64,000 bases of DNA, from positions 2,165,501 to 2,229,500 of the forward strand of contig JAQFVV010012477.1 of assembly GCA_028023455.1 (NCBI GenBank), read 5' to 3'. The notes beneath the pieces were generated by a model that saw nothing but the letters and a program-made list of their open reading frames with translations, did not search any database and had not been told where the DNA came from. Position 1 is the stretch's first letter; the number at the start of each line of letters is the position of its first letter. This document shows positions 36,721-48,200 of the stretch, in pieces. Position numbers and translations under genes: made by a program. This DNA is from Epiperipatus broadwayi. Its lineage: Eukaryota; Onychophora; Udeonychophora; Euonychophora; Peripatidae.

Positions 36721-36839
36721 ATAAAAAGTCATCATAAAATGGTAGCCTGGGTTTTCAATCAGGGGATTCTTAGTATCCTTTACATTCGCCACCAATCGAT
36801 GCCTTGGTTGGTAAATTTAGAGCCTTCTAGGACTAAGAA

Positions 36840-36956
36840 CCATGATTTGTTTCTATCTGACATGAGTGTAAATATCTATTAGAAAAAAATATTCACAGCC
36901 ATGATTTATTTCTGTCTGACATGAGTGTAAATATCTATTAGAAAAAATATTCACAC
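36840..36956 (+). repeat. 59-bp tandem duplication
   Basis: 36840-36898 and 36899-36956 are nearly identical (CCATGATTT, CTGACATGAGTGTAAATATC, ATTAGAAAAA, ATTCACA). They differ by three or four bases. Confidence 0.9.
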
Positions 36957-37574
36957 ACTCATTCTGCCTTATCAAGCAAATGAGAAAAAGACCATGGTGT
37001 TTCTTGATCTTAAACTCAGATATAAAAGGCCAATAAATTCACTATACTGGCTAATGTGTGTTAGTGAGCATCTATGTTCATATACTATATAAATAATCAT
37101 ATAACAGATTATTTTCATGCCAAGTGAAAAATGGAAGTTGTAGTTGAATGATTAATAGTCTTTTAAATCGATTAACATTTCAGCCATCTGTGACTATTAA
37201 TTGTTTACATGTGATTATTTTTAATAAAGATACACGAAGAAGATGAAGAAGTATACCTTTTTGAATGTATTGATATATATTTGTCTGTTTCAATTTATGT
37301 AGTGTATTACCATGACATTTTAGAAAATCTGACTGACTTTAACATTCATAATACATTAATTTATAAATTAATCTAAAGATATGTGCATACATCTATGTTA
37401 TTACTTTAGAATATTCTCTTAAAATCACATATCAATTCAAACCATAAATCATTATGTGCTATACTTTTTAAATAAAATAAATAATTTTCTCCAAAATATA
37501 TACATATGTTACTTAAAGTTAATAATGTATTTCTCCATTATTATTTAACCATACAGAGAAGATATTCATGCACC

Positions 37575-37690
37575 TTCACATGCTTCTACCACTGCCTGCC
37601 ACTGCCAAAACTACCACCACACCACCACTACTTCCACCATTACTACTACTCCCCCTCCCCCCAACACCAACACCACCATCTACATGCAAC
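37575..37690 (+). repeat. Imperfect (ACC/ACT)n tract
   Basis: A C-rich, G-poor stretch of CCACCAC and TACTACT-type triplets, unusual in this AT-rich window. It ends at the start of repeat family A copy 1. Confidence 0.8.
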
Positions 37691-38000
37691 CCTCCAACAG
37701 TCACATTTTATCTCTACTTAACTACAAAACTATGAGAATAGAATCGAAAACACAGTAATATTTTCAATCTAAGGTCATTATTATATATAGTCATGTGGAT
37801 CTGAACTCAGCTCAGAACCCATACATTTTGGGGATATTGGATGAGTAGGCACTAGACAGGGATTTTATTCACAAGCCTTCTGGCATCTATTGATTACTCT
37901 GGCTTGCACTGAGTAGCACTACTGTATGGAGAGTTGTGTCTGTTTTATTAACAGTTATGAGCAAGCACAAGAAATGGTAATCACATGATGTGACTATTAA
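37685..38000. repeat. Repeat family A, copy 1 (rearranged)
   Basis: Up to ~37828 it matches the distal half of copy 2 in direct orientation (CAACCCTCCA, CTCTACTTAACTAC, TATAGTCAT, CTCAGAACCCATACATTTT). From 37829 it switches to the reverse complement of the other half (TGGGGATATTGGATGAGTAG through ACTGTATGGAGAG). The switch lies exactly at TGGGGA, the first base after the hammerhead cleavage position in other copies. Confidence 0.75.
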
Positions 38001-38593
38001 TACTTCCATAATAGTTCAAACATTTAGAACCATATGGCTTGCAGGCAAGAAAAAGTGAAGAACTTTTTAACACAGACTTATATTCTTTCAAATTCTTACC
38101 TAAAATATCATGTACAAATCTTGACAATCCACAATCATTATCAATTAGGCAATATCAAATCTTGAACATTTATTGAATATAAATCTGATGAGAAATTTAT
38201 CATGTAAACTATTACATTCTTTATATTTGGCTCCATTTTCATTGACATTAAACAGCATATTGTATTAATCAAGTGAGAATATATTGTGCTTTCATAAAAC
38301 TTTTCTTTGAACATATGAAAGTTAAAAACCAGAAAAACATATTGCTAGAATATCATCATTACATTCAGGATCATCAATTAAGGAATCAATCTGATAGTGA
38401 CAATTTCTACAGGAACTTTTATGGTATTTCTAATTGTTAAGTTGTCTAAGAAAGCAGATGTTAAAAAAATTAAATAATATATTAAAAAAAGATTAGTTTA
38501 AAATAAATAATTCAAAAATAATTTTAGAAAAAAAAACTTATCAATTTTCCAATTTTTTTTTCAATAAAAAAAAGCAAAAATATTAATGTACAC

Positions 38594-39306
<713 letters not shown>

Positions 39307-39389
39307 ATAAAATATCTACTTAGATGGCTAGCTGTATTTAACTATATATGTGTACATTTTAACTGTATATTAGTTCTGTATGTCTATAA

Positions 39390-39860
39390 ACATCACATGA
39401 TGACCATTTTTTATGCTTGCTTATAACTTATTAAAACAGGCAAAACTCTCCATACAGTACTGCCACTCAGTGCAAGCCAGAGCAATTAATAGATGCCAGA
39501 AGGTTTGTGCATAAAATCCCTATCTAGTGCCTACTCATACAATATCCCCAGACTAGTTTCTGGCTTGTGGCCTTCGTCAGTGAGGAGCCTTGTATCTGAA
39601 AGCATTGCACCTAGATCTTGGAATCTAATGCAACCCTCCAGTAGCCACCCTTTACCTCTACTTAACTACAAAACTATGAGTCTTAAATTAAAAACACAAT
39701 ATTTTCAATCCAAACTCATTAGTTTATATAGTCATATAGGTCTGAACTCAGTTCAGTACCTATAAATTTTGGTGTCTTTGGTTCTTTAATAATCATAGCC
39801 ACTACCCTATTAGGAAGGAATGGTTTTAAGCCAATAAACATCACATGATCACCATTTTTA
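39390..39860 (-). repeat. Repeat family A, copy 2 (hammerhead on minus strand)
   Basis: A unit of ~450 bp. In plus order: CAAAACTCTCCATACAG, GCCAGAAGG, the hammerhead complement, TGAGGAGCC, CACCTAGATCTTGG, CTACTTAACTACAAAACTATG, a CTGAACTCAGTTCAG palindrome, TTCTTTAATAATCATAGCC, and TAAGCCAATAAACATCACATG. The complement follows in copies 3-4, so copies 2 and 3 face each other. It resembles animal retrozyme monomers. No protein coding. Confidence 0.85.
39545..39586 (-). ncRNA. Hammerhead ribozyme, family A copy 2
   Basis: On the minus strand: stem I TCCTCA; core CTGACGA; stem II AGGC-CACAA-GCCA (three G-C pairs, outer A-A mismatch); GAAA; stem III C..G with TA loop; cleavage triplet GTC; stem I TGGGGA pairing 6 of 6 with TCCTCA (one G-U). 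All invariant core bases are present. Confidence 0.8.
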
Positions 39861-39969
39861 TGCTTGCTTATAACTGCTATTGGCTTGGATTGAAAATATT
39901 GTGTTTTCAATTTGACTCATAGTTGCATTAGATCCTAAGATCTAGATGAAATGCTCTCAGATCCAAGGC

Positions 39970-40011
39970 TCCTCACTGACGTAGGTCACAAGCCTGAAAC
40001 TAGTCTGGGGA
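39970..40011 (+). ncRNA. Hammerhead ribozyme-like, family A copy 3
   Basis: TCCTCA / CTGACGT / AGGT-CACAA-GCCT / GAAAC TA GTC / TGGGGA. Stem II closes with a proper A-U pair here. The last core base is T instead of A, which would weaken activity. Confidence 0.75.
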
Positions 40012-40422
40012 TATTGGATGAGTAGGTACTAAATGGGGATTTTATCCACAAATCTTCTGGCATCCATTGATTACTCTGGCTTGCATTGAGTGGTAATACT
40101 GTATGGATAGTTTTACCTATTTTAAGAATAGTTATAAGCAAACACAAGAAATGGTGATCATGTGATGTTTATTGGCTTAAAACCAATCCTGCCTCATAGG
40201 ACAGTGGTGGCTATGATTATTAAAGAACCAAAGACACCAAAATCTATGGGTACTGAACTGAGTTCAGACCTATATGACAATATAAGCTAATGAGCTTGGA
40301 TTGAAAATATTGTGTTTTCAATTTAAGACTCATAGTTTTGTAGTTAAGTAGAGGTAAAAGGTGGCTGCTGGAGGGTTGCATTAGATCCTAAGATCTAGGT
40401 GCAGTGCTCTCAGATCCAATAC

Positions 40423-40464
40423 TCCTCACTGATAAAGGTCACAATCCAGAAACTAGTATGGGGA
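40423..40464 (+). ncRNA. Hammerhead ribozyme-like, family A copy 4
   Basis: TCCTCA / CTGATAA / AGGT-CACAA-TCCA / GAAAC TA GTA / TGGGGA. Stem I is intact. Core G to A and an altered stem II suggest decay; the triplet GTA is still of NUH type. Confidence 0.7.
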
Positions 40465-40924
40465 TATTGTATGAGTAGGCACTAGATGGGGATTTTATGC
40501 ACAAGCCTTCTGGCATCCATTGATTACTCTGGCTTGCATTGAGTGGCAATACTGTATGGAGAGTTTTACTTGTTTATTTCTGTATGTCTTAGCAAACTAT
40601 CTACTTGTTTGTATGTCTGTTTGACTATTTGCCTAATTCTTTCAATTTCCATCTACTATCTTATCTATATGTTCAATTTCTTCATTACTAATCAGATTAT
40701 CTTAGTATTTTATTATTATATATAAAATTTAATACATGTACATCATCTATCCTAAAGAAAATCTAATTAGAAAAGACTTGTAATCAGACTTTCAAGCTCT
40801 TTATAGCTATTTACTCTATCTTATACAACCGATACACATGACCACATCTTTGTAAAAAAGATAGATGACAGAGAAATTGCAGGGTGAAGAAAATTGAATT
40901 TTGCCCCTTTAAAATTTGCCGATT

Positions 40925-41150
40925 TCTTATCTTAATATAAACTGAGCACTGATTGTATACATGTGTGGAAAATGGTGATGTGGACCAAGTGATGAGTGCT
41001 GATTCAATACGAAATAAATATATTGGAGATCATTTATTTTTTAAATGTATGTGGTCATGTATATTTCTTGTATAAGATAGAATGAATAGCTATAAAGAGC
41101 TTGAAAGTCTGAGTTCAAGTCCTTTCTCTCTCTCTCTATATATATATTCA
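40925..41150 (+). repeat. SINE-like family C, copy 3 with tRNA-like boxes
   Basis: Matches 14215-14440 through TATAAACTGAGCACTG, the hammerhead (40985-41026), ATCATTTATTTTT and GTGGTCATGT. It then has a box A-like TAGCTATAAAGAGCT and a box B-like GAGTTCAAGTCC, ending in (TC)n(TA)n. The A-to-B spacing is shorter than in a real tRNA. Confidence 0.7.
40985..41026 (+). ncRNA. Hammerhead ribozyme-like fold, family C copy 3
   Basis: Stem I CCAA/TTGG; core GTGATGA (first base changed from C); stem II GTG..TAC; GAAA; stem III AUA/UAU (41014-41016 with 41019-41021) around AA; triplet ATA before TTGG. It has the same architecture as 14272-14315, with different loop and stem II bases. Confidence 0.6.
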
Positions 41151-42035
41151 ATTACATACCTAGTATGCTTTTTGAAGTTGAAAACCAAAAGCCAAAATTC
41201 ATGTTATATCGTAATCACATTGGGTACATAAAATTGTTCATTTATTATATGCACAAGCACGCCTACATATACGTTTACCAAATAGTAGTACTTTTTTTTT
41301 TTTTTATCTCTTTCTATATCTAAATAAAAAGTTTATGATTTGAAGTTTTATCGTTAAGCACTAGATGGCAGAAGCGGTTTATTAAAGTTAAAAAATCTTA
41401 ACGGAATAAAGGAAAATCAAAGATATAGTAAAGTGATACAAATGATGAGATAATCTTTTAATAAAATTGATTAAAAATAAAAAATACGATGTTTAAACTA
41501 ATATTAAATTAGAAGAACAATTGGAAAAGCTTGTTTTAAAAAAGTCGATGTAGAAACGAAAAAAAAAAATCCGTTATCCAGTTAATATTTCATTTTCTAA
41601 ATGTGGAGTTTTTAAATTACTTTATTTACTTTTGGGTGAAGTACTATTTCTCTGTAAATTAATAAAATATATAATTTTTCTTATTATGCAAATTAAATCA
41701 ATTGAAATAAACGTTTAATAACTCTTTATTATAATATTTCATAGTTATAAAATTATTATTTAAATTTAAATCCCAAGAGTCGGATTAAGCGTAAGAATTT
41801 GAAATACGTAATTATCAGAATGCCAATGCGATTTACTATATTTTAGTATTGTATAGAGAAGCATTAATATTTTATAACCATCGCATTTTTCCAAAAAAAA
41901 TCATATAAAACATATTCATATAGTTATAATTTATATTTATATAGTTAGTTAAATTTCACATATTTCTATTTTATTACATTTTCAGATATTAAAAATATAA
42001 TAAATAAGAAACTTAATTTCTTTTTTAAACTGTAG
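41151..42035. other. AT-rich gene-free stretch
   Basis: Poly-T at 41290-41304. No gene recognised. Confidence 0.55.
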
Positions 42036-42169
42036 GTAGCGTAACCGGCAATAAAGAATATTTTGGAACAGTTAGTATGGCAGGATATAAATAGAAAAGA
42101 AATAGAGGAAAGGGGTGGCGATATTGTTGTTATATCAAAAAAAAATATTTAAATATTGTTAAATGTCAA

Positions 42170-42620
42170 GAACATTTGTGGTTTGAAATAAGGTTGGGTA
42201 GACAAGAATGGATGGTGGCTATAGTTTATATAGCCACTGGAGATAGTCCAATTATAATGGAGTGGAACAGTAACATATATGATGTCTAGTTAAGGATATA
42301 CAAAGTTTAAAAGAAAAGGGAAGAGAATAATGGTTATAGGGGATATGAATGGACATATTGAAGAAATTGATGATGTAGATAATGAAAATGGACAACCTTT
42401 GAAGAAATTTTATCAGAAAGTGAATTTGAGCATTGGAAATTTATTAAATATTTATGAGGGACAATATACATGATCTAGAAATAATATATTTCACACAATA
42501 GATTATGTATTGGTAGAGAAAGAGGGAATGAATAAAATATGAAAAATTAAGGTGTTTGATAATGAAGAAAAAGTATTCACTAGTGATCATAACTTCATTG
42601 TAATTGAAATGGTTAGTAAT
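42170..42620 (+). pseudogene. LINE endonuclease remnant
   Basis: Readable pieces: GRQEWMVAIVYIATGDS, then KRIMVIGDMNGHIEE (GDxN catalytic motif), HTIDYVLVEKEG (IDYVLV motif) and FTSDHNFIVIEM (SDH catalytic motif). Two stops interrupt the frame (about 42472 and 42540). Confidence 0.85.
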
Positions 42621-43080
42621 GTGATGGAGAATAGAAATAAAAGTAGAAATAATAGTGAAAGATGTGGATGGAGAGTGAATGATAAGAATAAGTTGGAAGA
42701 GTATAAAATACAAGTTGAAGAAATCATGGAAGTGTTAGTTGGAGATGAGTATAAGGACCGATATAAAGAAATAGAAAAAGTGGCAAATAGGGTTTTAGGT
42801 GAGAATATGCAGAAGAATAAAAGTAATAAAAAATGAGAATTAGTAAAAGTGTAAAAGAGAGGAAAGAAGCATGCAGAGAATATAAGTGTGCTATTAAGAA
42901 CAAGGAAAGTGAAAATGATATTAATGCTAAATGGGAAACGTACTTAGAAAAGAAGAAGTTGGCTAAAATAGATAATTATAGAGAGATAATAAAATTGAAT
43001 AGTAAATTGTTGAGGATATTAATAAAAGTGGAAGAGATTGGAGTAAAAAATTGTGGAATTACATTAAAAGGAGAAATGTA
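42552..43080 (+). pseudogene. LINE linker region
   Basis: Two clean frames (42552-42836 and 42833-43081) start in the endonuclease end (residues ~8-25, FTSDHNFIVIEMV). They continue as a lysine- and glutamate-rich helical linker with WRVNDKNKLEEYK and WETYLEKKKLAK. The linker joins endonuclease to RT. A small frame shift at 42833-42836 separates the two. Confidence 0.75.
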
Positions 43081-43129
43081 GGGGAGAGTGTAGTTCTAGA
43101 GAAGATTTAGAGAGAATCTTAAATAAATA

Positions 43130-44120
43130 TGTAATAGTTATAGAAAAGATGTCAGATGTGAAAGATAGAGTGATAGAAAACATGAAAGCTTATAGTAATG
43201 GGAATATTAGGTTTACAAAAAATGAATTGAATGAGGTAGAAAAGAAATTGAAAAGTGGAAAGGCAAAAAATGGGCAGCAGAGATGGTAATGAATTTAGGA
43301 TATAGAGCAAAAGTAAAGTTATTATCCTGTTTTAATAAGATGGTACAGAATAGAGTTTTTCTGAGTAGTTGGAGTAATACATGAGTAAGATTATTATTTA
43401 AAGGAAAGGGTAAGGATCATAGAAAGTTAAATAATTATAGACCGATAGTGGTACCATTAGTTTTATATAAAGTTTTTTCATATGTGGTGGCTAGAAGAGT
43501 TGTAAAATGGATGGAAGGGAATAATGTAGTGGGGGAAATGCAAGGATGTTTTAGATTAGATAGGCATATAGGAGATAGTTTATTTGTAGTTACAAAACTT
43601 ATGGATATGAGTAGGAATTCAGGTAGACAGTTATATATATAAGTTTTATAGATATAGAGAAAGCATATGATAGAGTAAATAAAAATAGATTATGGATAAG
43701 TTTAGAAAAGTTGGAAATGGATGAAGCTATATTATTAAGAAATTATACAAAAATAATTATTATGTATATCAATTAGGGAATATAGAATCAGTTAAAGGTA
43801 AAAATAGGGTGGGACTAATGCAAGGATGCCCGGTGTCACCTATTTTGTTTGTGTTGTATTTGAGTGAAATGGAAAGAGCAATAGAAAGATTAGGAAGAGA
43901 GATAGAAATACCATTAATAGGTGGTAAAGGAGTATATATTTTGTCAGGTCTTTTTTTTTGTGGATGATATATTTTTGTGTGCAGAAAAAAAGAGAAGATA
44001 TTGAAATTATGCTGAGATGGGGATTAAATTTAGTGAAGAATAATGATGGTTAATACTGGGGAAAGAGAAGATGTAGAATTTTTATTGGGAGATATTAAGT
44101 TACGTGTGGTGAATTGATAT
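43130..44120 (+). pseudogene. LINE reverse transcriptase
   Basis: Readable in order: RLLFKGKGKDHRKLNNYRPI and VPLVLYKVFSYVVARRV (finger motifs), MQGCFRLDRHIGDSLFV, FIDIEKAYDRVN (motif A), GLMQGCPVSPILFVLYLSEM (motif B) and FFVDDIFLCAE (motif C; FVDD intact). Then comes LGDIKLRVVN, the thumb. Frameshifts occur near 43640 and 43950 and a stop at about 44117. Confidence 0.9.
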
Positions 44121-44126
44121 AGTTAT

Positions 44127-44681
44127 TTGGAAATTATGTTAAGTAATCAGAAAAATTGTTTGGATGAATGGGAGAAAAAAATGGTAAATGAAGCAAAGGA
44201 AAGAAAGGGATTGATAAAGAAATTAACAGTGTTTTCATATAATAAATATGATGTAGCTACAATTATATGGAAGGGAGTTGCAGTAGCAGGGTTAACATAT
44301 GGTAATGATGCATTATGTCTTAGTAAAGGGGCATTAGATTACTTAGAAAAAGTTCAAAAGGAAGTAGGAAGACATGCATTGGATACAGATGTATGGACAG
44401 CAAGGGAGGCAATTCAAGAAGAAATGGGATGGTCAAGTTTTTATATGAGTGATGCAAAAAGTAAAATGAAAATGTTTGGTAGATTGCAGTTTATGGATAA
44501 TAAAAGAATAGCCAAAATAGTATTTCATTGGGTTATGAGTAAAGTGCAGGCAACAAAATGGGTGAGAAAGGTAATGTGGTATGCAAAAGATTTGGATAAA
44601 AAATTTATATCAGAATATTTGTACAAAAGATGGGATGATTGTGTTAGGAGGATTGTTGAGTGTTATAGTGATAAGGAATAA
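44127..44681 (+). pseudogene. LINE C-terminal region, 184 codons open
   Basis: An open stretch after the RT: LSNQKNCLDEWEKKMVNEAK, then VWKG-type IIWKGVAVAGLTYGNDAL, LEKVQKEVGRHALDTD, EAIQEEMGWSSFYMSDAKSK and GRLQFMDNKRIAKIVFHW. In the family this region follows the polymerase thumb and may aid RNA binding. After a stop at 44679 a C-terminal zinc-finger piece (CKLCKKQIENIRHVLIECKC, about 44905-44965) remains in another frame. It is matched by the CCHC-like ending of many LINEs. Confidence 0.85.
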
Positions 44682-45279
44682 AATAAAAGAATAGATTTAT
44701 TAATAAAGAATAGGGAGTTAGAGAGATGGAGAACTAGTATGGAGAGTAAAAAGAGTTTAAATATATATATAGAAGTAAACAGAATATTAGGTGTGAGTTA
44801 ATATATTATAATAGTAAGGAAAGTAGTTTATTGTTTAAGGCTTAAATGGGATATTTAGCAACAAGAGAATATACATGTAAATGGAAAAAATATGGGTGAT
44901 TTAGTCTGTAAATTGTGTAAGAAACAAATAGAAAATATTAGGCATGTGTTAATTGAATGTAAATGCTTGAAAACAGAACGGATACAAATAATTGAAGTTA
45001 TGGAAGTAATATGAAAAAAGTGATTATACAGAAAGTGGATTATTGGTTTTTATGTTGGGTTTGGGAAAAGATAAGGGGGGATTTAGATATAAAGACCATA
45101 GAGTTGACAAAAATTATGTTGTGGAAATGGTATAGAGCAGAATATGGGAAAACTTAGAGTGGTGAATGGAAAAAAAAGTGGCTAACAGGTTTCTCTGGGT
45201 ATAATTACTGAGAGATTCTTGGCTTCATTTAAAAAGAAGCCACAGTACATCACATCATCACATCAGTTCGGGGAAACTT

Positions 45280-48200
45280 GCGAGTTTTTAAATTGCAGAG
45301 TTACCAAAAAGAAAAAGAACGGATGGGGTGTGAGAAATAAACAAAAGGCAGCTGATTTAGATATAAATGTCAAGAGGGAATGAATCAGTAAAATTAATGA
45401 TAAGCAAGTTATTTATATATATATATTCTAACCTTGCTCTCGTGCATCTTCACTTCCAGATAATATATGATATAAAATAAAATGGGTTCTATCTCACTTA
45501 ATAATTAATAACTAAAATATTCAGCATTAAAATTAAAATATTTCACTAGCTCAAATTTAAAATACGAATAAGGTTCAGTTTATAAAAATAAATTAAATAA
45601 ATATTTAATATTTTCATGAGACTTGAAGTGAAAATACAGGTGACAAGATAGATTACATTGAACCAATATCCCACAGGATACTACCTCAATGGCATAAGAA
45701 CACTATCCCCCCTTTATTACTATTTCAAATAACAAAACTCATAGTATTCTTACGACTTTAATAACTTCTACTCACTAAGATTAAACTAATAATTAAGTCT
45801 TAATCTTCTATCTAATAATAATCTAGCTCAAATAAAATAATCTCAGGTTCATAAAGTTTATTCTAAGTTAATTTAAAAATACGGTATCAAAATATGAGAA
45901 GGGATTTTATATCATAATCTACTACACTTAAACTAATAATAATAAATAACAATAATAATATTCTTCATTGTTTAACTAATTCTGTGTATCTTTTCTTTTT
46001 ACTATAATTTTATTACCATAATAAAATAATGAAATAATATAATATGATCTTATATCTTCATGTAATGATATAATAAATACGTGGTAGCATTTTAATAATC
46101 TGACAAACAAAATATGTGTGGCAACTGATAGCATATAATTTAATATAATATTGTGATAACTGATTTATGACCAATAAAATAATGTAAGATTATGATTATC
46201 TAATTATAATGAATACCAATAAAATATTTAAAATTCTTAAAATAATTCTCTATTTATCTTTTGTGCAAAATTATATATATTTGTGTTTAGATTACTATGC
46301 ATATATCATGATTTCATGCAGCGATGTGGAGAAATAAATAACTCAGACACAAAATTTTTGAAATAACAAAATTTAACAAAGTTTATTACTAACAACAAAT
46401 AAATAAACAATTTATTTACACTATTTACAGTGGATATCCTTAACCTTTTTACTTTACAGTTTGATCTACCGGGTTATAAAAAAAATAATTTATATTTCAA
46501 TTACATCTTTATTTAAATTTAGGACAAAATTTAAAAAAAATGTTACTATTTGGTTTCTCATTATGGTTAACTTATTACAAATATATTTATCTATTTTATT
46601 AGCAACAGCATTTTATCCTTAATATTATTAAACTATCTTATTTTAAAAAATTCATACCTAGAAAAACATTCTATAGAAAACAAAATTTTATAATGAATAT
46701 GGATTTCTCAAAATATAAAAAAAATTTCATCTTGCAAAGTCAAAGATGTTACACAAAATATTATCTAAAATTCAGTACTAGATTTTAGTATTTATCACAC
46801 AATGTTTACTAATCATAATATATTCTTCTTTAAGCCCTACTTTAGTATGATATAAGTGTAATCATCAATACATGTCTGTTAATCAATAAACAAAAAATAT
46901 ACTATGCATATTGTTTATATAATTTACTTTGTACTATTGTATTTTAAAATATGCAATACTTATCTTTCTCTTAAAAAAAAAATAATACTAAAGCTTTTAA
47001 AATTATTATCACTTTAAAGAAAATATCTTTGTTTAGATACTTTATTTTAAAAAAGTTTATATTTCATTTCCGAAATAAAATTCAAAATATATTCTATGAT
47101 TCTTTTCTTTCCTTAGGATACTTTGGATCTTCAATTTTAAGTTATAATATTCTGCTCCTTATAAGCAAATAAACTAATCTTATCCAAAAACGATAGCATA
47201 ACATAAGTTCTAAATTATTTATCATTTCTTTTAAAATATCTTACCAAACGATGCAGTTATATGAAATAAAGATAGCGAAAATAGATGCATAGGATTAAGG
47301 AAGAAAGCTAGAGTATTACTCTTAACATATCTCAAAATCATGGCACAGTGCGAAGAGGTAGGACATTTACTTGCCTAATATCCTCTAATACAGGGACGAT
47401 GTTAAAGCTATTTCTTCAGCTTTATTAGAACATCAAATATTTAAAGAAATATAAACACTGTCCAAATAAAATGAGTATCAGTCATAGGGCTATATTAACT
47501 ATGCTGATATTCACATAAAGACTAAATATTATTTCCATTCCTTATAACATCCTATTTTAAAAAAAAACAAATAACATCATCTTGGTTTCCTGCTAACTAT
47601 AGTACTTCCAAGCCACTATCTCAACATTATTTCTCAAGATTTTTCTACATCTTACATCGATAAATAACTGTCTGCATTTACAAAACAATAAATAAAATTC
47701 ATTAATAATTAAACAATCTAGCTGTTCCTCAAGAAAAGTCTGTCCACTTCATCATTCTATATGTCTAATCATATACAATCTACTTAGACAATATTTGAAT
47801 ATCCCATAACATAAAAATTTTAAAAGAATCACATAATTATTTGTTATGTTGGATTATATTACTAATAAAAATAAAAAATAAAAAAAAAATTGTCGTATGC
47901 ATATTTTCAAATCAATCCTATCTCATAATGTTTTTTAAAATGTTGTATAAAATGCGGTACATATAAGTAAAAAAAAAACTTTTACACTTCATTCTTCCAA
48001 TTTATGGATGATCTAAAGAAAACAAAAAATATACATTATAAATTATCAATAGTTATTATTATTACCAATAACCTTTATCTAGTCATCGTGTTCAGTAGGC
48101 TTTTCTTTATCCACTTGAGCATTGCAGATATAAAAAAAAATCACACCCATACACTTTATATTAAAATATTTTTAGCTAAATTATTAGATTGTTATATTAT

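Larger units (their letters stand above)
39880..40575 (+). repeat. Repeat family A, copies 3 and 4 in tandem
   Basis: Hammerheads at 39970 and 40423 give a period of about 453 bp. Copy 3 is deleted upstream of its hammerhead. Copy 4 is full (from about 40140: GATGTTTATTGGCTTAAAACC, TCATAGGACAGTGGTGG, ATTATTAAAGAACC, the CTGAACTGAGTTCAG palindrome, then the hammerhead and CTGTATGGAGAG). Direct tandem units with one hammerhead each are the hallmark of retrozymes. Confidence 0.85.
42036..45275 (+). mobile_element. Second LINE, single pol-type ORF, decayed
   Basis: A plus-strand non-LTR element with apurinic-type endonuclease, RT and a long C-terminal region in order. It ends in a CATCACATCATCACATC tail at about 45248-45268. 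G and A content on the plus strand is higher than in its surroundings, which makes the element easy to delimit. It belongs to a different lineage from the RTE at 34-36.7 kb. The C-terminal region resembles I/CR1-like LINEs that I recall from ticks and spiders; that placement is uncertain. Confidence 0.85.

Noticed and set aside
40946-40975. A second possible hammerhead just upstream in family C (CACTGATTG...GGAAAATGG)
   Set aside because: The core deviates too far and the GAAA region is not conserved in copy 2.
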